Source: Bacteroidales bacterium UBA3543
GTDB taxonomy: Bacteria; Bacteroidota; Bacteroidia; Bacteroidales; UBA932
Length of the DNA: 27,128 nt
NCBI GenBank assembly: GCA_002376715.1
Contig: DFOK01000061.1
Location: forward strand, 1-27,128
Reading direction: 5' to 3'
Shown one piece after another: positions 7,304 to 15,561 of this stretch (positions are counted from its first letter, which is position 1; each line of letters opens with the position of its first letter). The position numbers were made by a program, and so were the translations under genes. The notes under the pieces were generated by a model. That model searched no databases and was not told the origin of the DNA. It saw only the letters and a list, made by a program, of their open reading frames with translations.

Positions 7304-8710
7304 ATGGCAGAGAAGATACCTGTAGAGCTTGGAACTGAAAAGGTTGGCACGTTGCTGAGACAATATGCAGTACCGGCAATCATAGCGATGACCGCATCCT
7401 CGCTTTACAATATGGTGGACAGCATATTCATAGGTCAGGGAGTAGGACCTCTCGCCATATCCGGTCTTGCGGTTACGTTTCCCCTCATGAACCTTTCGGC
7501 AGCTTTCGGCACTCTCGTGGGAGTCGGAGGTGCTACGCTCGTATCGGTTCTGCTGGGACAACGCAACTATGACATGGCTAAGAAGGTGCTTGCAAATGTT
7601 TTTATCCTCAATGTCATAATCGGAGTGGTCTTCACGATCTTATCCCTTTCGTTCCTCAATCCTATTCTCAGGTTTTTTGGTGCGAGCGACGCTACTCTTC
7701 CTTATGCCAGGGAGTATATGACAGTGATCTTGTCAGGTAATATCATTACTCACCTCTATTTCGGACTGAATGCCATACTCAGGGCTTCGGGGTTTCCAAG
7801 GAAGGCGATGACGGCTACAATCTTGACTGTTGTGCTCAATACCATACTTGACCCGATATTCATCTTCGTATTTGATATGGGTATTCAGGGGGCGGCAATT
7901 GCCACGGTCATTTCTCAGGCGGTATCGCTGGTGTGGGTCTTCAGAATGCTTTCCGATAGGCGAAAATTGCTCCATTTTTCCAAGGATAAATTCTCTCTTG
8001 ACTGGAAGATTGCTCTCCGTTCGCTTTCGATAGGCATGGCACCTTTCCTGATGAATATTACCTCTTCCTTAGTTGTGATTTTGATAAATAACCAGCTCAG
8101 GAGGCATGGTGGGGATATGGCAATCGGAGCCTATGGCATAATCAACAGGATTGTATATCTTTTCATCATGATAGTTATGGGATTTACGCAGGGTATGCAG
8201 CCCATAGCAGGATACAATTATGGTGCTAAACTCTATTCAAGGGTGACCGAGGTCTTTCGTTTGACGGTCTTTTGGGCAACACTTATAACTACCCTTTGCT
8301 TTTTGGTGGGAATGTTTTTCCCAGGTGTTGCGGTATCGCTTTTTACCAGAGATCCTGAACTTAAGGCGATTGCCATGCGCGGTTTAAGAATTGATGTCTG
8401 CCTCTTCCCGATAGTGGGATTTCAAATGGTGACTTCCAACTTTTTCCAGAGTCTCGGACTTGCCAGGAGGGCGATTTTCCTATCACTTTCACGCCAGCTG
8501 CTCTTTTTGATCCCATGCCTTGCAATACTTCCGAGGTTTTTCGGAGTTGACGGAGTATGGATGAGCATGCCGGTGTCAGATGCCATTGCGACCGTAGTGG
8601 CAGCTCTTATGCTGAGATCTTTAATTCGTACATTCAGGGCTGAAACTACCCCGCAAAATGCCTTGGAAGACAACGCCAATAGCCAACAATCATTAGTAAG
8701 CAGCAATTAG
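7304..8710 (+). CDS. MATE family multidrug/cation antiporter
   Basis: 468 aa with about twelve hydrophobic segments, the normal size for a MATE exporter, which uses a Na+ or H+ gradient to expel drugs or metabolites across the inner membrane. Typical NorM/DinF-like features are LRQYAVPAIIAMTASSLYNMVDSIFIGQGVG at the N-terminus and the second-half counterpart with GMAPFLMNITSSL and MGFTQGMQPIAGYNYGAK. The ATG at 7304 follows a -7 box. The last residues (about 454-468, LEDNANSQQSLVSSN) are polar and are encoded partly by heptamer repeat D, which runs through the stop codon; this tail is unlikely to be part of the conserved fold. It is followed by a cytidylate-kinase-like gene and ettA on the same strand. 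Substrate unknown. Confidence 0.93.
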   Translation: MAEKIPVELGTEKVGTLLRQYAVPAIIAMTASSLYNMVDSIFIGQGVGPLAISGLAVTFPLMNLSAAFGTLVGVGGATLVSVLLGQRNYDMAKKVLANVFILNVIIGVVFTILSLSFLNPILRFFGASDATLPYAREYMTVILSGNIITHLYFGLNAILRASGFPRKAMTATILTVVLNTILDPIFIFVFDMGIQGAAIATVISQAVSLVWVFRMLSDRRKLLHFSKDKFSLDWKIALRSLSIGMAPFLMNITSSLVVILINNQLRRHGGDMAIGAYGIINRIVYLFIMIVMGFTQGMQPIAGYNYGAKLYSRVTEVFRLTVFWATLITTLCFLVGMFFPGVAVSLFTRDPELKAIAMRGLRIDVCLFPIVGFQMVTSNFFQSLGLARRAIFLSLSRQLLFLIPCLAILPRFFGVDGVWMSMPVSDAIATVVAALMLRSLIRTFRAETTPQNALEDNANSQQSLVSSN

Positions 8711-8716
8711 CAGGTA
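8675..8716 (-). repeat. Heptamer-period degenerate repeat D across the MATE stop codon
   Basis: Six seven-base units read on the plus strand include GCCAATA, GCCAACA, GTAAGCA and GCAATTA. They are reverse complements of the TRTTGGC/TAATTGC type seen in repeat C. The array covers the last eleven sense codons and the TAG of the MATE gene. Confidence 0.45.
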
Positions 8717-8743
8717 AGATAATTGAATGACAAAGATGAGTAT

Positions 8744-9370
8744 ATGAACAATTATGTAATAACCATAGGACGTCAAATTGGTAGCGGAGGCCTTGCTACA
8801 GCCTCCATGCTTTCCGAACAACTCGGCGTGCCAATGTATGACAAGAATCTCTTGATGGAGGTTTCGAAACAGAGCGGACTTGCCTGTGAATTCTTCGAAA
8901 AACGGGATGAAAAGGCAGCCAAAAGACCTTTGGGCCGCTTCTTTGGGCTAAGGTCTACAATGCAGGGCAATGACGGATTTCCGGGGTTCAATGCCATTTC
9001 AGATGAAGAACTCTTCAAAATTCAGAGTAATGTGATGCAAAGTATCGTGGCAAAAGAATCCTGCATCATAGTTGGCAGATGTGCCGATTATGTTCTTCGC
9101 GACCATCCACGCCGCCTCTCTGTTTTTATCAGTGCATCAATGGAGGACAGAGTGGCGAGAATTGTCGCAGGACAAGGTATATCCGAAGCTGAAGCCCGCC
9201 GCCTGATAGAACATGGAGACCGCAAACGCGCTAATTATTACAACTATTACTCTTTCAAACAATGGGGAGATTGCTCAAGTTATCACCTATGCCTTGATTC
9301 CTCCAAACTCGGCAGCATAGAAAATGTGGTGAAGGTGATACGCAATTACATGGAAATAATAAAATTTTGA
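8744..9370 (+). CDS. Cytidylate kinase-like family protein
   Basis: 208 aa from the ATG at 8744; a longer frame would need a TTG at 8723. It belongs to the cytidylate-kinase-like P-loop family. The N-terminus YVITIGRQIGSGGLATASMLSEQLG (about 4-28) is its nucleotide-binding loop, GRQxGSGG rather than a classical GxxGxGKS. IIVGRCADYVL and RRLSVFISASMEDRVARI follow, in the place of the NMP-kinase core, and a basic GDRKRANYYNYYSFKQWGD segment forms a lid-like region. Canonical Cmk phosphorylates CMP/dCMP, but this family's substrate is not established, so the symbol is withheld. It is 33 bases after the MATE gene and 6 bases before ettA, so cotranscription is likely. Confidence 0.85.
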   Translation: MNNYVITIGRQIGSGGLATASMLSEQLGVPMYDKNLLMEVSKQSGLACEFFEKRDEKAAKRPLGRFFGLRSTMQGNDGFPGFNAISDEELFKIQSNVMQSIVAKESCIIVGRCADYVLRDHPRRLSVFISASMEDRVARIVAGQGISEAEARRLIEHGDRKRANYYNYYSFKQWGDCSSYHLCLDSSKLGSIENVVKVIRNYMEIIKF

Positions 9371-9376
9371 TATATC

Positions 9377-11053
9377 ATGGCTGACGAAAAAATTATCTTT
9401 TCGATGAATGGGGTGAGCAAGATTCTCCCTCACAACAACAAAGTAATCATCAAGGACATCTATCTCTCATTTTTCTATGGTGCCAAAATAGGTATTATAG
9501 GTCTGAACGGATCCGGTAAATCCACGGTGTTGAAAATCATTGCCGGTGTAGAGATTCCCACTCAAGGTGAAGTGGTATTTGCTCCGGGTTATAGCGTGGG
9601 CTATCTGGAGCAGGAGCCGCAACTTGATGACTCCAAAACGGTGATTGAGGTGGTGAGAGAGGGAGTACGGGAGGTAATGGATCTGCTGAAAGAGTACGAA
9701 GAGGTTAACCTCAAATTCATGGAGCCGATGGATGATGATGAGATGAATGCTCTCATTGAGCGTCAGGGCGAGCTTACCGACAGGATTGAACAGGTGAGCG
9801 GATGGGATATCGACTCCAGATTGGAAAGGGCAATGGATGCACTTCAGTGCCCTGAACCTGATGCTTCCATAGCTACACTAAGCGGTGGAGAGAGGCGTAG
9901 GGTGGCGCTTTGCCGTCTGCTGCTTCAGGAGCCCGATGTACTGCTGCTGGACGAGCCTACAAACCACCTGGATACCGAGAGTATTCAGTGGCTTGAGGCG
10001 CATCTCAAGCAATATAAGGGTACTGTCATCGCAGTTACTCACGACCGATATTTTCTGGATAATGTAGCCGGATGGATACTCGAACTCGACAGGGGAGAGG
10101 GTATCCCCTGGAAGGGTAATTATTCCTCATGGCTGGAACAGAAGAGTATTCGCCTGGCGATGGAAGAGAAGCAGGAGAGCAAACGCCGCAAGACTCTCGA
10201 ACGTGAGCTCGAATGGGTCAGGATGGCTCCAAAAGCGCGTCACGCTAAGTCCAGAGCCCGTTTGGGTGCATATGAAAAACTCCTTAGCGAAGATGGACGA
10301 CAGAAGGAAGAGAGACTCGAGATCTTTATTCCCAATGGCCCTCGTCTGGGTAATAAGGTAATCGAATTTCAGGGAGTGAGTAAGGCATACGGAGACAAGA
10401 TACTCTTTGAGGATTTGAGCTTTAAGTTACCTCCGGCAGGTATTGTAGGAGTAATCGGTCCCAACGGATCAGGTAAAACCACACTTTTCAGGTTGATAAT
10501 GGGTTACGAGCAGCCGGATTCGGGCACATTTGAGATAGGGGAGAGCGTCAAGATAGCTTATGTAGATCAGCAACACAAGCAGATAGACCCAGATCTAACC
10601 GTCTATGAGACCATTACGCAGAATTCCGAGTATGTGAGACTTGGCAATCGTGATGTCAATGCACGTGCCTATGTGTCGAGATTTAACTTTAGCGGAGCAG
10701 ACCAGGAGAAACTCTGCGGAGTGCTATCGGGAGGTGAGCGCAATCGTCTGCACCTTGCATTGACTCTAAAGGAAAATGCCAACGTGTTGTTGCTCGACGA
10801 GCCTACCAACGATGTCGATATCAACACTATCCGTGCTCTCGAGGAGGGTCTCGACAATTTTGCCGGCTGTGCGGTGGTTATTTCCCACGACAGATGGTTC
10901 CTAGATCGTATTGCAACCCATATTCTTGCATTCGAGGGTGATTCTCAGGTCTATTTCTTCGAGGGGACCTATTCGGAGTATGAAGAGAATAAGAAACGCC
11001 GTCTGGGCAATGTGGAGCCCAAACGCTTCAAGTACAAAAAATTAATAGGATAA
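9377..11053 (+). CDS. ettA: ABC-F energy-dependent translational throttle protein EttA
   Basis: 558 aa with two ABC domains and no membrane segments, as in EttA (YjjK/ChvD). EttA binds the ribosomal E site and gates the first peptide bond according to the ATP/ADP ratio. First domain: Walker A GLNGSGKST at 42-50, an arm insertion between about 90 and 140, signature LSGGERRR near 168, Walker B LLLDEPTNHLD near 190. A charged linker (about 250-310) follows. Second domain: GPNGSGKTT near 361, LSGGERNRLHLALTLK near 450, LLLDEPTNDVD near 471, and HDRWFLDR switch histidine. The second signature and LLLDEPTND are characteristic of EttA rather than Uup. Last gene of the cluster, only 19 bases from the convergent asnA. 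Confidence 0.94.
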   Translation: MADEKIIFSMNGVSKILPHNNKVIIKDIYLSFFYGAKIGIIGLNGSGKSTVLKIIAGVEIPTQGEVVFAPGYSVGYLEQEPQLDDSKTVIEVVREGVREVMDLLKEYEEVNLKFMEPMDDDEMNALIERQGELTDRIEQVSGWDIDSRLERAMDALQCPEPDASIATLSGGERRRVALCRLLLQEPDVLLLDEPTNHLDTESIQWLEAHLKQYKGTVIAVTHDRYFLDNVAGWILELDRGEGIPWKGNYSSWLEQKSIRLAMEEKQESKRRKTLERELEWVRMAPKARHAKSRARLGAYEKLLSEDGRQKEERLEIFIPNGPRLGNKVIEFQGVSKAYGDKILFEDLSFKLPPAGIVGVIGPNGSGKTTLFRLIMGYEQPDSGTFEIGESVKIAYVDQQHKQIDPDLTVYETITQNSEYVRLGNRDVNARAYVSRFNFSGADQEKLCGVLSGGERNRLHLALTLKENANVLLLDEPTNDVDINTIRALEEGLDNFAGCAVVISHDRWFLDRIATHILAFEGDSQVYFFEGTYSEYEENKKRRLGNVEPKRFKYKKLIG

Positions 11054-11072
11054 GAGACCGTTTCTGCCTGAT

Positions 11073-12110
11073 TCAGGCGAGGTCTATACCGTGTTTATAG
11101 CATTCCACCCGCATCGCTTCAGGCCAGATACTGCTCTGTATTTCGCCTATATGGGCTTTTCTGAGCAGAAACATACAAAGACGAGATTGTCCTATGCCAC
11201 CGCCTATGGTGAGGGGCAGTTCTCCGGAAAGTAACTTACGGTGGAAATAAAGTTCCGATTTCCACTCCTCTTTTTTCAGAGCGAGTTGGTGACGCAGTGT
11301 CTCTTCATTTACCCTTATGCCCATAGAGGAGATTTCAAAGGCGCTTTCCAGTACAGGATTCCAGAGCAACAGGTCACCATTGAGTCCCTGATATCCTTCA
11401 GAATTGGGAGTACTCCAGTCGTCGTAGTCGGATGCCCTTGTGTCGTGTGGTTCCCCATCAGAGAGTTCTCCTCCGATGCCGATGATAAAAACCGCCTTTT
11501 TCTCCTTACAGATCGCATCCTCCCTCTCTTTTGATGAAAAACCCGGGTACCTTTGCAGTAATTCTTCCGAATGGATGAAGAATATTTCCTCCGGCAATAT
11601 TGGCTTAATCTGTGGAAAGTCCACATATATCTTATTTTCGGTCACTTTTATCGCTTCATAAATGCGGCGGACAATTTTTTTGAGGAATTCCAGATTTCTT
11701 TCGGAACTCTCGATTACTCTTTCCCAGTCCCATTGATCCACGTAGATCGAGTGTATGTTGTCCAGTTCTTCGTCAGGGCGGATTGCATTCATGTCGGTAT
11801 AGATGCCGCTTCCTACAGGAGTTTTGAGTGTTGCCAGTTTCAGGCGTTTCCATTTGGCCAGAGAATGCACAACTTCGGCAGGGCACTCCTGCAGATCTTT
11901 GATTGGAAACGTAACCGGGCGTTCAATCCCGTTGAGGTCATCATTGATGCCGGTTCCTTTCAACACTACCATTGGTGCCGTAACACGCAGAAGCGAGAGT
12001 TGTGCTGAAAGATTGAGCTGAAACATATCTTTGACCACTTTGATGGCCTTTTCGGTCCTGACGACCGTACCGAGAATATTGCTATAACCGGCAGGAATAT
12101 AGAGTGACAT
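11073..12110 (-). CDS. asnA: Aspartate--ammonia ligase (asparagine synthetase A)
   Basis: 345 aa, slightly longer than E. coli AsnA (330). It makes asparagine from aspartate, ATP and free ammonia; the fold is that of class II aminoacyl-tRNA synthetases. Seen in order: an N-terminal helix with QLNLSAQLSLLRVTAPM, GINDDLNGIERPVTF, ECPAEVVHSLAKWKRLKLATL, the very characteristic GSGIYTDMNAIRPDEELDNIHSIYVDQWDWE (about 117-148), a DYDDW motif, and the class II motif-3-like LTIGGGIGQSRLCMFLLRKAHIGEIQSSIWP near the C-terminus. Start ATG 12110 follows a good promoter on the minus strand. It is divergent from the acyl-CoA ligase pair and convergent with ettA, with the stop inside a small hairpin. Confidence 0.97.
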   Translation of the reverse strand: MSLYIPAGYSNILGTVVRTEKAIKVVKDMFQLNLSAQLSLLRVTAPMVVLKGTGINDDLNGIERPVTFPIKDLQECPAEVVHSLAKWKRLKLATLKTPVGSGIYTDMNAIRPDEELDNIHSIYVDQWDWERVIESSERNLEFLKKIVRRIYEAIKVTENKIYVDFPQIKPILPEEIFFIHSEELLQRYPGFSSKEREDAICKEKKAVFIIGIGGELSDGEPHDTRASDYDDWSTPNSEGYQGLNGDLLLWNPVLESAFEISSMGIRVNEETLRHQLALKKEEWKSELYFHRKLLSGELPLTIGGGIGQSRLCMFLLRKAHIGEIQSSIWPEAMRVECYKHGIDLA

Positions 12111-12135
12111 GTCTGTATTATCTCTTTTTAGGGTT

Positions 12136-12167
12136 CAAATCTATGCCAACTCTGACAATTATCCAAA
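12136..12167 (-). promoter_or_regulatory. asnA promoter (-33 TTTG, -7 TAGATTTG)
   Basis: On the minus strand, TTTG at 12167-12164 and TAGATTTG at 12143-12136 are separated by 20 bases, fitting the Bacteroidetes consensus. The leader to the ATG at 12110 is about 20 bases. The element interleaves with the plus-strand promoter at 12151-12181. Confidence 0.6.
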
Positions 12168-12181
12168 TATTTATATCTTTG
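12151..12181 (+). promoter_or_regulatory. Promoter of the acyl-CoA ligase pair (-33 TCTG, -7 TATCTTTG)
   Basis: TATCTTTG at 12174-12181 is an exact -7 box. TCTG at 12151-12154, 19 bases upstream, is one base off the -33 TTTG. Predicted leader to the ATG at 12213 is about 27 bases. It overlaps the asnA promoter on the other strand. Confidence 0.55.
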
Positions 12182-12212
12182 CCATTTAAATGAACCCCCG
12201 TTTTTATAAGGT

Positions 12213-13868
12213 ATGAGGATAATTTCAAAAACATCAAAGAGGTGGCACGAAAATACTATTGACACCCTCGGCACACTCTATGAGTATTCAACCACTAAAT
12301 TTAGTGACAACAAACAGTCGCAGGTAATAGACGGGGAACTCTTTTATACCTACGGTTCACTTAAAGAAAAGTGTGAGTCAATCTCAAACAAGCTAAGTAA
12401 GTACGGCATTGGGGCAGGGGATAAGGTGGCAATCCTTTCCCACAACACTCCCAACTGGACGGTAGCTTTCTTTGCCTGCGTAGCTTTCAACCGTATTGTA
12501 GTCCCCATTCTTACCGATTCTTCAGAAAATGAAGTGACCAATATGTTGCATCATTCCGAGAGCTCAACTATTTTTATCTCCAGAAAACTCCTCTATAAAC
12601 TTTCGCAGGAGTCACTTACGAGGATGCAGTTGATTGTGGATATAGATACTTTTGAGATTATAAAAGCAGATGACGAGGCCTCACGCGGCGATGGTAGTAC
12701 AGTAATGCCGATGCCTGATGATATAGCGGTGGTTATCTATACTTCGGGCACTACCGGTAGTGCCAAGGGAATAGTGTTGAGCCATCGTAATTTAACATTC
12801 AACTTAAAATCTTACTACAAAACCTATAAGTGTACGAAGAAGGACAAATGGCTCTCCATTCTTCCAATGGCTCATTCCTACGAACTTACTCTTGGAGTAC
12901 TCTATCCGTTTTATTGTGGCGCGACTGTTTATTATATGTCCAAACCGCCGGTTCCTACGCTATTGTTGGATGCTATGAAAAAAATCCGTCCCACAGTCCT
13001 GCTAACCGTGCCACTGGTTATTGAAAAGATTTATCGCAACAGTGTGTTACCTGCTATTCGCAAGAGTAAAATCCTCTCCTGGATGAATAAGAATCAACAT
13101 AAACTTATGTGCCTCATTTTTGGAATGAAGCTTAGAAAGACCTTTGGCCGCAGATTCGGAATTGGGATAGGAGGTGCCAGGCTTGACCCTACTGTTGAGG
13201 AATTTTTCTATAAAGCCCGCTTCAACTATGGCGTCGGATATGGACTAAGTGAGACCTCTTCTCTTATTTGCTACGCACTGGGTAAGAATAGGTATCCCGG
13301 ATCTATCGGAGTTCCTCTTCACGGAGTAGAAATGCGCCTGGACAATATCAATCCTAAGACAGGGGAGGGGGAAATTTTGGTTAGGGGAGACAATGTCATG
13401 CCCGGTTATTACAAGGATCCCGAACGCACCAAGGAGGTCTTTACTGAGGATGGATGGTTTAAGACAAATGATATTGCCTATATTGACAAGAAAGGACGTT
13501 ACTATCTCAGAGGGCGTCTTAACAATATGATTGTTTGTCCTTCGGGCGAAAATATCTATCCCGAAGAGATAGAGAGTGTAATCAATGATATCGAGGGTGT
13601 TAACGAATCGATAGTCCTTCAACGTAAAGGTAAACTTGTCGCACTTATTCAGTTGAATGACAATATCATTGACTGGGAATGTGAGAGTAAAGCAGTTTTT
13701 TATGAAAAACTTGAAGCGATAAAAGCAATGGTTATGAATTTCGTCAACGAAAAAGTTAACAAATCCTCCCAAATCAACGATGTAGAGGTGATGAAAGAGC
13801 CATTTGAAAGGACTGCTACCAGAAAAATCCGCAGATTTAAGTATGAAGAGAATTTTGAAGATATTTAA
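12213..13868 (+). CDS. AMP-binding long-chain acyl-CoA ligase, copy 1
   Basis: 551 aa, ANL (adenylate-forming) superfamily, nearest in style to long-chain-fatty-acid--CoA ligases. It would activate a carboxylic acid to acyl-AMP and then acyl-CoA. The P-loop is IYTSGTTGSAKGIVLSHRN (175-193), followed by ILPMAHSYELTLGVL. The adenine region is GYGLSETSS, the hinge region GWFKTNDIAYIDKKGRYYLRGR, and the catalytic Lys of the C-terminal domain lies in RTATRKIRRFKY near residue 541. There is no signal peptide. It is the first of two tandem paralogues; compared with copy 2 it is shorter by about two residues near GIGIGGARLD and has SETSS where the consensus is TEASP. Its last nine codons overlap the start of copy 2. 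Substrate unknown; acyl-ACP or medium-chain use is possible. Confidence 0.9.
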   Translation: MRIISKTSKRWHENTIDTLGTLYEYSTTKFSDNKQSQVIDGELFYTYGSLKEKCESISNKLSKYGIGAGDKVAILSHNTPNWTVAFFACVAFNRIVVPILTDSSENEVTNMLHHSESSTIFISRKLLYKLSQESLTRMQLIVDIDTFEIIKADDEASRGDGSTVMPMPDDIAVVIYTSGTTGSAKGIVLSHRNLTFNLKSYYKTYKCTKKDKWLSILPMAHSYELTLGVLYPFYCGATVYYMSKPPVPTLLLDAMKKIRPTVLLTVPLVIEKIYRNSVLPAIRKSKILSWMNKNQHKLMCLIFGMKLRKTFGRRFGIGIGGARLDPTVEEFFYKARFNYGVGYGLSETSSLICYALGKNRYPGSIGVPLHGVEMRLDNINPKTGEGEILVRGDNVMPGYYKDPERTKEVFTEDGWFKTNDIAYIDKKGRYYLRGRLNNMIVCPSGENIYPEEIESVINDIEGVNESIVLQRKGKLVALIQLNDNIIDWECESKAVFYEKLEAIKAMVMNFVNEKVNKSSQINDVEVMKEPFERTATRKIRRFKYEENFEDI

Positions 13869-15492
13869 GAGAATGCGTGAAAACTATGTTGACACTCTCG
13901 GTAACCTCTATGAGTATTCAACAACAGTATATCGCGATAACAAACTATCTCAGGTGATTGATGGAGATCTTTCCTATACCTACGGTTCATTCAAAAAAAA
14001 GTGCGATTCGATCTCAAAAAAACTCAGTCAGTACGGTATCGGAGCTGGCGACAAGGTGGCAATTCTTGCGAATAACACACCTAACTGGACGGTAGCTTTC
14101 TTTGCCTGTGTACCCTTCAGCCGCATTGTAGTCCCCATTCTTACCGACTCTTCAGAACATGAGGTAACCAATATCCTGCAACATTCAGAGAGCAAGGTGC
14201 TTTTTATTTCCGGGAAACTCCTCCATAAACTCTCGCAAGAGGCTCTCTCCGGGATGCTACTGGTGGTGGATATCGATACTTTCGAGACTATCAAAGCGGA
14301 TGAGGAGGCATTTACTTGCGACGGTAGGGTAGCGGTGCCTATGCCTGATGATATAGCGGCCATTATATATACCTCCGGTACCACCGGTAGCGCTAAGGGA
14401 GTGGTCCTCAGCCACCGCAATTTTACATCAAACGTAATCTCCTGTTATCACTCTCACAAGTGTAATGAGAGGGATAGTTGTATCTCAATCCTACCGATGG
14501 CTCATACCTACGAACTCACCCTCGGAGTACTCTATCCCATCTATTGCGGCGCCACCGTCTATTATCTCTCCACACCGCCGGTACCCTCACTGCTGGTAGC
14601 CGCTATGAAGAAAATTCGTCCTACGGCTCTCCTCACGGTACCGCTGATTATTGAGAAGATTTACCGTAATAGCGTGTTGCCCACCATTCGAAAGAGTAAG
14701 ACCCTATCCTGGCTGAGTAAGCGTCACAATAAACTGATGTGCCGTATCATAGGATGGAAGCTCAAAAAGAGTTTCGGTGGAAAGCTCAATTTTTTTGGTG
14801 TAGGCGGTGCCAAACTTGATACCACGGTGGAGGAGTTCCTCTGGAAGGCGCGCTTTCCCTATGCTATCGGCTACGGACTCACCGAGGCTTCGCCCTTGCT
14901 TACCCATGCCGTGGGTAAACAGAGATACCCCGGTTCAATAGGATATCCGGTACATGGGGTGGAAATGCGTCTGGATAATGTCAATCCTGAGACAGGGGAG
15001 GGAGAAATTGTAGCTAGAGGTGACAATGTGATGCTCGGCTATTATAAGGACCCTAAACGCACTAAGGAGGCCTTTACTGAGGATGGTTGGTTGAAGACAA
15101 AAGATGTGGCCTCTATGGACAAGAAAGGGCGATACTATATCAAGGGACGTCTTGGTAATATGATTGTCGGTCCTTCGGGCGAAAATATCTATCCCGAAGA
15201 GATAGAAAGCGTTATCAATGATATTGAAGGTGTGAATGAATCCATAATCGTCCAGCGTAAAGGTAAATTGGTGGCACTTGTCCAGTTCAATGAAAACATC
15301 ATCGACTGGGACACGGAAGGCGAGGCTGAATTTTACGAAAAGCTAGAGGCCAGAAAAGCAGCAGTAATGAATATCGTCAATAAAAAAGTCAGCAAGACCT
15401 CCAAAATCAACGAGGTTGAGGTAATGAAAGAGCCTTTCGATAAGACCGCAACCAGGAAAATACGCAGGTTTAAGTATAAAGAGGAAGAGTAG
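13843..15492 (+). CDS. AMP-binding long-chain acyl-CoA ligase, copy 2
   Basis: 549 aa, clear paralogue of the preceding gene along its whole length. The P-loop is IYTSGTTGSAKGVVLSHRN, the adenine motif GYGLTEASPLL (closer to the family consensus than copy 1), the hinge GWLKTKDVASMDKKGRYYIKGR, and the terminal catalytic-Lys region KTATRKIRRFKYKEEE. The start at 13843 was chosen because MKRILKIFKRMRENYVDTLG aligns position by position with the N-terminus of copy 1. This gives a 26-base overlap with copy 1 in another frame; an alternative ATG at 13873 lies just after the copy 1 stop. It is probably cotranscribed and translationally coupled with copy 1. It runs opposite in direction to Ptb-Buk chemistry, activating acids instead of releasing them. 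Substrate unknown. Confidence 0.9.
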   Translation: MKRILKIFKRMRENYVDTLGNLYEYSTTVYRDNKLSQVIDGDLSYTYGSFKKKCDSISKKLSQYGIGAGDKVAILANNTPNWTVAFFACVPFSRIVVPILTDSSEHEVTNILQHSESKVLFISGKLLHKLSQEALSGMLLVVDIDTFETIKADEEAFTCDGRVAVPMPDDIAAIIYTSGTTGSAKGVVLSHRNFTSNVISCYHSHKCNERDSCISILPMAHTYELTLGVLYPIYCGATVYYLSTPPVPSLLVAAMKKIRPTALLTVPLIIEKIYRNSVLPTIRKSKTLSWLSKRHNKLMCRIIGWKLKKSFGGKLNFFGVGGAKLDTTVEEFLWKARFPYAIGYGLTEASPLLTHAVGKQRYPGSIGYPVHGVEMRLDNVNPETGEGEIVARGDNVMLGYYKDPKRTKEAFTEDGWLKTKDVASMDKKGRYYIKGRLGNMIVGPSGENIYPEEIESVINDIEGVNESIIVQRKGKLVALVQFNENIIDWDTEGEAEFYEKLEARKAAVMNIVNKKVSKTSKINEVEVMKEPFDKTATRKIRRFKYKEEE

Positions 15493-15507
15493 ATGCAACC
15501 TTTTGGT

Positions 15508-15515
15508 TATTTTTG
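15508..15515 (+). promoter_or_regulatory. Possible -7 box for the tmRNA gene
   Basis: TATTTTTG matches TAnnTTTG and lies 46 bases before the mature tmRNA 5' end, leaving room for a short processed leader. It is embedded in an inverted repeat (15491-15498 with 15513-15520, AGATGCAA/TTGCATCT) that also covers the stop of ligase copy 2, and no -33 TTTG is seen, so it may instead be incidental. Confidence 0.35.
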
Positions 15516-15561
15516 CATCTAATATATAGATAGTTCTTTGACATCTGCTGATGTCACATAT

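Noticed and set aside
11055..11085. Hairpin (AGACC...GGTCT with inner GCCTG/CAGGC) between ettA and asnA as a terminator
   Set aside because: The stem is interrupted, overlaps the asnA stop, and no T run follows on the plus strand; the T run on the minus strand is about 10 bases away. It may still matter, but it is not a convincing intrinsic terminator.
13245..13772. Minus-strand open frame of 175 codons inside ligase copy 1
   Set aside because: It lies wholly within conserved adenylation-domain sequence on the other strand and looks like no protein family.
15491..15520. AGATGCAA/TTGCATCT inverted repeat at the end of ligase copy 2 as a terminator
   Set aside because: There is no T run after the stem, and the right arm coincides with a promoter-like box for tmRNA.
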